Positions 1 through 6,700 of a stretch of 21,739 nucleotides of DNA are shown here, in pieces (position 1 is the stretch's first letter; every line of letters starts with the position of its first letter). The notes below the pieces were generated by a model. The model was not told where the DNA came from. It saw nothing but the letters and a program-made list of their open reading frames with translations, and searched no databases. The stretch is from the NCBI GenBank assembly GCA_029934875.1, contig JAOZLK010000007.1:1-21739 (forward strand), given 5' to 3'. This DNA is from Bacteroidales bacterium (GTDB lineage: Bacteria; Bacteroidota; Bacteroidia; Bacteroidales; GCA-2748055). The position numbers were made by a program, and so were the translations under genes.

Positions 1-384
1 AAGAATCCGGCTCTTCAGCATGAGTGCATAACGTACATCAGCTCCGTCTCTCACCTCTCCCAATCCGTATACTCCCTGGTTGGTATCAATACGAATAATT
101 GCTGTCCGGCCCAGTACGGTTGTCATGGCATAACGCATGTCGGTAATCTTCAACTCGGAAGGGGCTGATGCCCGTGACACACCCGCAGTAGTTTGTGCGA
201 TTGTATCTTCGACGGACAAATGCATTAAGCCAGCCAGCCCCACTCCTCCCAGGGCTGCTTTTTTTAGAAAATCTCTTCGCTTATTGCTGGTGGCAGGATG
301 TTGAATTTCTGCTTCGACAGCTTCTCTGTCAGCATTTTCCAATAGCCTGTTCTGTGCTGAAATTTGATTTATTATGCTTTTCAT
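1..384 (-). CDS. Enolase-superfamily (mandelate racemase/muconate lactonizing) enzyme, Tat-exported, N-terminal part
   Basis: Partial gene: it starts at ATG 384-382 and stays open for 128 codons to base 1, so the catalytic barrel lies outside the window. Residues 35-42 read KRRDFLKK, a twin-arginine (Tat) motif, followed by an Ala/Gly/Leu-rich segment (AALGGVGLAGLMHL), so export as a folded protein is expected. The 35-residue region before the arginines is unusually long. From about residue 78 the sequence (LKITDMRYAMTT, then IIRIDTNQGVYGLGE and VRDGADV) matches the N-terminal capping domain of the mandelate racemase/muconate lactonizing group. Enzymes of this superfamily abstract a proton next to a carboxylate, often in acid-sugar dehydration or racemisation; the substrate cannot be told from this part. 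It starts 11 bp after the stop of the RraA-like gene and is probably co-transcribed with it. Confidence 0.8.
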   Translation of the reverse strand, partial: MKSIINQISAQNRLLENADREAVEAEIQHPATSNKRRDFLKKAALGGVGLAGLMHLSVEDTIAQTTAGVSRASAPSELKITDMRYAMTTVLGRTAIIRIDTNQGVYGLGEVRDGADVRYALMLKSRIL

Positions 385-395
385 TTTGTGAAGGT

Positions 396-1328
396 TTAGT
401 AATTTCTTTCTTTAAGGTAATCGTCAAGCTCCTGCTTGGTCATTGGCAATTGTCCGGGATAGTTATTCAACCAATCAAGAAAGTCCGTTTTGATCTCTTC
501 GCTCCATTTACTGTCAATCTCACCTGGCAGATACGTCCCTTCCCTCAGTCTTTGGTGTCCAAATTCATCACGAAGACCAGTCACTTCCGAAGTCAACACC
601 AACTCTTCCGTTAGAAAGGCAGGTATGAAAATTACACCGTATTTATTGGCCAGAACAACGTCCCCGGGTAACACAATTGCATGACCTACCCGAATGGGAG
701 CATTGATGGCAGTCAGCATCATCCCTTTGATGTAAGAAGGATCCGAACCCTTAATCCACCCGTTAAAACCTTCAATTTCAGACAAGCCCTGCTCGTCCCT
801 TACAGATCCGAAAAAAACAACCCCGCGCTTCGAATTGGCGTAAATCGCATTTCCCAGGTTATCACCAATCAGCGTGCCATCCACGATTTTACCATAACCG
901 TCTGCCACATATACATCTCCGGTAGTCAGAATATCAATTGGCCAGGAATTGGTACCACCGGTTTGCGCCCTCTCCTCAACTTTTCCCTGTTCCTTAACCT
1001 GCTTCTGAAGATCAGGACGAGAAGGCATATACTGGGCAGTAACCACTCGCCCTGTCATGACCTCGTCCTGGTTAATCACATGCCAGTCCCCTTCATACTG
1101 ATTATGGAATCCTTTATTACGCAATACACCCCAGGCCTCTTCCATGGAGATCGCCTTTAATCTTTCAAGCATATTATCCGAAACCTTAGGTCGGCCATCT
1201 GTAAATCGTTCACCTTCCCATTCTGTGGTCAGGGCTTTTATGTACTCAGGAGAGGAGCCCACGCGCTGTGCAGTTAAACTGAAAACGCATAAAACAAAGG
1301 CAATGAAGAGTGTTACTTTTTTATTCAT
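396..1328 (-). CDS. Exported RraA-fold protein (HMG/CHA aldolase-like)
   Basis: 310 residues starting at ATG 1328. Residues 1-21 (MNKKVTLFIAFVLCVFSLTAQ) form a typical signal peptide, so the protein should act in the periplasm or outside the cell. The RraA-like fold is marked by GDNLGNAIYANSKRG (155-169), GSVRDEQG (174-181) and PGDVVLANKYGVIFIP (211-226). In 4-hydroxy-4-methyl-2-oxoglutarate aldolases of this fold the Arg-Asp pair of the VRD motif binds substrate and the divalent metal; here these are R177 and D178. The usual acidic residue in the 'PGDVVVADxxG' strand is Asn (ANKYG). The protein is longer than bare RraA proteins (about 160-230 residues), with extra N- and C-terminal segments. 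Next to an exported enolase-superfamily enzyme it probably serves oxoacid or acid-sugar breakdown, not RNase E regulation. The reaction is inferred. Confidence 0.82.
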   Translation of the reverse strand: MNKKVTLFIAFVLCVFSLTAQRVGSSPEYIKALTTEWEGERFTDGRPKVSDNMLERLKAISMEEAWGVLRNKGFHNQYEGDWHVINQDEVMTGRVVTAQYMPSRPDLQKQVKEQGKVEERAQTGGTNSWPIDILTTGDVYVADGYGKIVDGTLIGDNLGNAIYANSKRGVVFFGSVRDEQGLSEIEGFNGWIKGSDPSYIKGMMLTAINAPIRVGHAIVLPGDVVLANKYGVIFIPAFLTEELVLTSEVTGLRDEFGHQRLREGTYLPGEIDSKWSEEIKTDFLDWLNNYPGQLPMTKQELDDYLKERNY

Positions 1329-1407
1329 GATGTTGGTTTTTGAGAATATTTCCCTTAAAGTAATATTTTTTAAATCAAACCAAGCACCCGTAACAGGGGA
1401 AAGTATT

Positions 1408-1425
1408 GGCCGAGGCTATTCGGCC
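1408..1425 (-). terminator. Possible weak hairpin after the TPR-SpoIIE gene
   Basis: GGCCGA and TCGGCC form a perfect 6-bp stem with a 6-base loop, 60 bp beyond the stop of the phosphatase gene in its direction of transcription. No clear run of T follows on the minus strand, so termination is uncertain. The rest of 1329-1485 is unremarkable and shows no convincing promoter for the RraA-like gene. Confidence 0.25.
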
Positions 1426-1485
1426 TGGCCTATAAAATGGATGAAAATATGCTGCTTGGATGTGGGAACTCTTCTGAATAAGATT

Positions 1486-3597
1486 TTAGACCCTGACCCC
1501 GATCACAGAGATGTCGTCGATCTGCTCGTGATTACCTTTCCAGTCCACAAAGACCTTTTCGATGACCTGTCCCTGCTTCTCCATGGATTCCTTCTGAAGG
1601 GAAAGTAAAAGCTTTTTGAAATTAAGGCTCTTGAATTTCTTTCGGTTTTCGCCTCCGAACTGATCCACAAAACCATCAGAAAAGAGATAAAAGCTATCCT
1701 GCTCCTTCAGAAATATGGAATGGGAGGTAAACCTGCTTTCTTCCCAGTGTACACCAACCGGCTGTTTGTCAGCTTTTAGTTCAAAGAGCCGGTAGTCTTC
1801 GGCTTCGATAGACCGATAGGACGCAAGTTTGTCATCTACTTCCACCTCCTTATTACGAATTATATAGAGCGGGTTATTGGCGCCGGCATAATGTAGTTCC
1901 CTGGTGTTTTTGTTCAGGATCGCCAGGGCCATGTCCATGCCATCTTTCTGCTCATCGCTATCCCCTTCCTGAACCAGCATCTCTTTTACCTGCCGCCTGA
2001 GTTGCCCAAGGATTTCGGCGGGAGTATTAAAACAGCGATCACCGATCAGATCGTTGAGCATGGTGATGCCCAACATGCTCATAAATGCCCCGGGTACACC
2101 ATGGCCGGTGCAGTCGGCCCCAACAATAACCAGGTGATCCTTAACTTCCTTAACCCAGTAAAAGTCACCGCTTACAATATCCTTGGGCCTGAGAATTACA
2201 AAATGCTCCGGCATTAATTCATTCATCAATGCCGGCGAGGGCAAAATAGCAGACTGGATTCGCTGGGCATAGCTGATGCTATCGGTGATTAATTCATTCT
2301 GGGCATTCATCTTATCCCTGGTCGCCCTGATAAACTTCATTCTTTGATTGAGCCCGATAGCCATAGCCAGGAGCAATAATCCGAATAGTCCGGTGGAGAT
2401 AATAAGAGCTCGTTGCCTACGGCTCTGCAGATTGTCAATTTCTGACTGCTGTTCCAGGATTGCAATTTCGTCCTGTTTTTTCTCCATCTGGTAGGAAAAG
2501 ATAAGATTGTTAGCCCTTTCCTCGGAATCGATCCTGTAGATGGTGTTATCAATGGTATTCTGCAAGGACAAATACCTGTATGCATTGGGGAAATCAGAAA
2601 TCTCAGCATAGTTAGAGGCAAGTCCTTCGTATATACCTGAAAGTTCATTATTTAAACCGATCTCTTTGGCTATGGTTTCTGCCTGTTTAAAATACTCAAG
2701 GGCCCTCCAGGGCTGGGTTTGACTCTCATATACACTGGCCATGCCAAGAAGGCTGCTCACCATCTCGCGCTGCGCATCCTCTTGTTTTGCAAGTTCAAAG
2801 CCATCCTGGTAGTACTGAACTGCCTGTGGATAATCTTCCTTTTGAGAATAAATATTACCGATGAAGGTAAGGGAAGTCGAAATATCAATATTACTGCTTA
2901 AATGGCTCAGGGATTCCTGAAAAAAGAAGAGTGCAGAATCATACTCTTCCTTTTCCATGTAGAGCTCTCCAAGGTTAATATTACTCACTCCAACCAGCGC
3001 CTGATATCCGATGGCCTCTGCAATTTCCATCGTCCGATAATAATAAGACCTGGCCTTATCAAGAGTTGCGGGCTGCTCCGAATAAACCAGCCCTATGGTA
3101 TTGAGCAGGGTTCCTATTCTGGTACTGTCACCCAATTCTTCTGCAACTTTCAATGCCCGGATGGAATATTCAATAGCTTCCACATTATTTCCCGTTGTAT
3201 AATAAGCCGATCCCAGATTACTTAACATATTGGCCATCATCAGATCGTCGCCCGACTGCTTATAGAGCTCTAATGCCAACTCCCATTTTTTGATGGCCTC
3301 TGTATAGTAACCCTGCATATAATATCCAAGCCCGACTGTCTTATAGGCCTGTGCCAGTCCACTACTGTATTTGAGTTTTTCTGCCAGACTTTCTGCCTCC
3401 AGACTGTAGGCTATTGCCTCATCCGGAGAGATCCTGTATAAAATATAAGCGATATCGTTGAGGGTATTCACCCTGGAAGTATCCTCCTTGAGCTGCTCCA
3501 GAACCTGCTTTAGGCTGTCAAGGCCAGGCTCCTGGGCCCTGGATATTCCTCCCGCCAGAAGGAAAAACAGACTAAGATATATTGGAAGACTTTTCAC
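1486..3597 (-). CDS. TPR-transmembrane-SpoIIE/PP2C-type serine phosphatase
   Basis: 703 residues. Order: signal peptide 1-22; about seven tetratricopeptide-like helical pairs, roughly 40-350, with typical 'A..Y..AL..A' spacing; a short coiled-coil stretch (about 370-396); one membrane segment around 397-415 (ALIISTGLFGLLLLAMAIG); a linker; then a SpoIIE/RsbU-type phosphatase domain from about 440 to the end. Metal-binding acidic residues expected for PP2C are visible: D478 (SGDFYW), D495 (ADCTGHG), D552/D555 (DGMDMAL), D641 (FSDGFVDQFGG) and D694/D695 (QIDDISV). The TPRs should lie outside the inner membrane and the phosphatase in the cytoplasm, so an outside protein-binding signal could control dephosphorylation of a Ser/Thr target, such as an anti-sigma-antagonist. 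No partner kinase or STAS gene is in the window. This architecture is common in Bacteroidota. A terminator separates it from the giant gene upstream. Confidence 0.88.
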   Translation of the reverse strand: MKSLPIYLSLFFLLAGGISRAQEPGLDSLKQVLEQLKEDTSRVNTLNDIAYILYRISPDEAIAYSLEAESLAEKLKYSSGLAQAYKTVGLGYYMQGYYTEAIKKWELALELYKQSGDDLMMANMLSNLGSAYYTTGNNVEAIEYSIRALKVAEELGDSTRIGTLLNTIGLVYSEQPATLDKARSYYYRTMEIAEAIGYQALVGVSNINLGELYMEKEEYDSALFFFQESLSHLSSNIDISTSLTFIGNIYSQKEDYPQAVQYYQDGFELAKQEDAQREMVSSLLGMASVYESQTQPWRALEYFKQAETIAKEIGLNNELSGIYEGLASNYAEISDFPNAYRYLSLQNTIDNTIYRIDSEERANNLIFSYQMEKKQDEIAILEQQSEIDNLQSRRQRALIISTGLFGLLLLAMAIGLNQRMKFIRATRDKMNAQNELITDSISYAQRIQSAILPSPALMNELMPEHFVILRPKDIVSGDFYWVKEVKDHLVIVGADCTGHGVPGAFMSMLGITMLNDLIGDRCFNTPAEILGQLRRQVKEMLVQEGDSDEQKDGMDMALAILNKNTRELHYAGANNPLYIIRNKEVEVDDKLASYRSIEAEDYRLFELKADKQPVGVHWEESRFTSHSIFLKEQDSFYLFSDGFVDQFGGENRKKFKSLNFKKLLLSLQKESMEKQGQVIEKVFVDWKGNHEQIDDISVIGVRV

Positions 3598-3651
3598 TGA
3601 TTAATGTTCTACCCATAGAAAACAACATTTCCCTATAATAGTTCTCCGGAT

Positions 3652-3687
3652 GACAAAGAAAAGAGGAACCATCATTGATTCCTCTTT
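3652..3687 (-). terminator. Rho-independent terminator after the giant surface-protein gene
   Basis: AAAGAGGAA (3660-3668) and TTCCTCTTT (3679-3687) make a perfect 9-bp stem with a 10-base loop. Read on the minus strand the 3' arm runs into TTCCTCTTTTCTTTG, a T-rich tail. It lies about 40 bp after the stop of the 1965-residue gene and before the phosphatase gene, so it should end the giant transcript. Confidence 0.65.
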
Positions 3688-3726
3688 CCCAATTCACCCA
3701 AACAACATAACAATTATCTTAAATAT

Positions 3727-6700
3727 TTAATCCTTAATAAGCCGTACAACCCTGGCTGTATCTTCCATCACAATCCTGACAAGGTATTGCCCTGAAGGCA
3801 TGTGAGTCATATCGATCTCCAGGTGGTCGGCCCTTTTCTGGATGGATGTTAGCGGATAAGATTTGCCTGCCAGGTCATAGATGCTGATCATCTTGTATTC
3901 CTCAATACCCTGCATCCTGATGCTTACCCAGTCAACCACCGGGTTGGGATAGGCCACAACCTGGTCCTGGTCAGGCACCTCCTCCTCTTCAATATCTGTT
4001 TCGACCTGGGCAGCCTTGTGATTGCCCTTACACTTGGTGGATCTTGAATTGGCATTGGCCGCATTGCGAACTTTCTGGTCGCCGTCCCTGCTGTCAACAA
4101 TCCATGATAGCTCAGAGCCATCGAAGAATACAACAAATGATCCTCCACCCGGAGCAAACATGCTTGGAATTGCATCAGAAGCGGCCCAGTCGATACCACT
4201 TCCCAAAAGTAAGTTGTCATCGCCAAGAGGAACATAGACAGCCACATCGTTCTCATTCTTATACTCAAAATTGGCAACATAGTAATCTGTATCCATCTCC
4301 ATGATGCAGTTTAATACAGGCTTCACGGCACGTGTTCCAGGACCATAAGGATTTACATGCAGAGTGCCCGTTTCTGATGTAAAGATGTAGTTGCTATTGG
4401 ACGGCATCGGAGTCACGGTGTAGCTGCCTGCAGATTCAGATGACGTAAGGTCATAGGGAACATTATCCGTGTTCCTTAGAACGGTGTATCCATCATTCCC
4501 ACTATCACCTGGAATCCATCCAAGATAGTTGAAGGCAAAGACCGGCAGTGCATCTCCCTCCTTAATGTAAAGGAATGGATCCAGTGGAGAAACTGAAACC
4601 TCTCTTGGTGTAATATCAGCCAGGTCACGGGCACTGGAATTGGTCATATAGTTGCCTGCATCGGGTCCCGAAGATGAAACTTCGGCACTTACCTCGATTT
4701 CAGTGTCAACATCACTGCTAGCGAAAAGTCCCCCGCTTGATGAGACTGTTACAATATCTCCTTCCACCAGTCCACCTGCCACAAAGGCCGATGTGATAGC
4801 TTCTGTATTCCCATCATAGGTCTTATCCGCAGCACTGATTCCGACTACAAGATCCCTTTGAGTAATGCTTGCTGTGTCTGTAGCACTTACATTTGCCGAA
4901 TAGTTACCAGATTTGCTACCACCAACAAAGAGACCCAGTACGCTTACCTTTTTGCCTTCCCCCACCTGCTTATCTGCAAACAAGGCACTGGTGTAAGACA
5001 GGCTCAGGGTATCCTCTGGAAGAGAGTTGTCAGTAAGTTCAACATTTGCGATCCTGGTACCATCATACACTTTGTCCCAGGCACTCACTTCTATAAGCAG
5101 CTGTACCTGTGCAATGGTCAGTACGGCCGAATCATACTGCACGGCATAATTGTCTCCTGCACTCAGGCTTCCCTGGCGAATGGCATATTCCCCGGCATCC
5201 TCACCCTCATCGCGGATTAATGCCCCGGTAAGAGTATCACCGGAAAATAATCCTGTCTGTCTGTAGGTCAGTTCCGGATCCTCTTCGCCATAGGTCTTTG
5301 CCTTATCGTCAGCAGTAATGTTAAGTACGGCCGGATCGATGGTCAGTGTTCCCAGGCCATAACTAATTTCGTAATTATTGGAAATGTAGGTCCCTGGAAC
5401 AATCCAGTGCTTTCCGGCTGTTGTTCCAGTGATAAAGCTCATGGGAGTGAAGCTTACATCTTCTGCAGGAGCGCCCACATCGGTGGCATCAAAGACCATA
5501 ATGGTACCCTGATTGCTGCTGCTATTTACAGAGCTTCCATTTACAATCGCACCTTCATTGGAAAGAGGAGCCTCGTTTACAACAGCTATTCCCCTTACAT
5601 AGGCCAGTCCGTTGACAACTGCAATTCCATTTGCGATGGATACCTCTTCATAAATAAGGGAACTATCAGGCTGAATGGTTCCGGCAGCTATCTTCAGGGC
5701 ATTGGCATCAATTCCATCAAGCTCATTCACAACTGCAATACCCCTGAGGTTGGGAACCCCGCCATTGGCGATGGCAATACCACTTGCAAGGAAATTCATA
5801 TTCTCCAGGTTCACCACTTCATCACCGGTTCCTGCTTCATTGACAAGCGCTATACCATTTACAACGGCCAGGCCCCGGGTTAACTGGGTGCCATTGACCA
5901 TGGCAACTCCATTAACCATGGCAACTCCCCGGCGAATAAGTGCATTGATTATAACTCCATCCTCTTTCACCTGGCTTACCTCTCCTTCAAGCACCTCAAT
6001 TTCCAGGTTGTTAACTACGGCTATACCCCTGATCATTGGAATTCCGTTCACAACAGCAATTCCACGTACAGAAGGGAGTCCGTTTTCGATGGCGACATCA
6101 ACCCCGTTTACAACAGCTACTCCTCTTGAGATAAATGAGCTGTTTACAATTGCTACGCCTCGTATCACAGGTATTCCGTTTAGCTCAGCAATGCCGGTTG
6201 CAGGAACGGATGCTCCATCAATGGTGGTAATTCCATTCTCAATCACAACTTCATGTCCGTTCACAAGAGCAACTCCCCTGCTGAATCCGGCTCCATTGAC
6301 CATGGCCACCCCGCTTGTGGCGCGCACCTTGTTAACAAGTGCAACACCATTGAGCTCGGTCATATAACCATCATCAAAGGTGACCTGATCGCCATTTACT
6401 ACAGCAATACCGCGAACAATCTGGGTCATGTTCACAAAGGGTAAACCGTTTACCACGGCTATTCCCCTCATTAATCTGGCCCCATTGGCAAGAGGCTCAC
6501 CTGCCACATAAACAGTGGTGTCGCTCCCCTCTACCTCAACTTTCACTTCTACACCATTTACCACGGCCACGCCCCTGATCAATCTGACACCATTGACCAC
6601 CGCAACTCCCCTGATCAGGGGAATTCCATTTACCACGGCCACACCCCGAATCAATGAAATTTTATTGCTAAGAGCTGAAGTATGCTCATATTCCACATCA

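Noticed and set aside
195..1160. Plus-strand frames over the first two genes
   Set aside because: Shadows of the enolase-superfamily and RraA-like genes, which have clear motifs on the minus strand.
1329..1400. Promoter for the RraA-like gene (TTTG and TACTTTAA on the minus strand)
   Set aside because: The spacer is only about 13 bp and the -7 box has two mismatches.
5536..6648. Possible CRISPR-like or mobile repeat
   Set aside because: The spacing is irregular, identity is at protein level, and the reading frame is maintained; it is a coding repeat.
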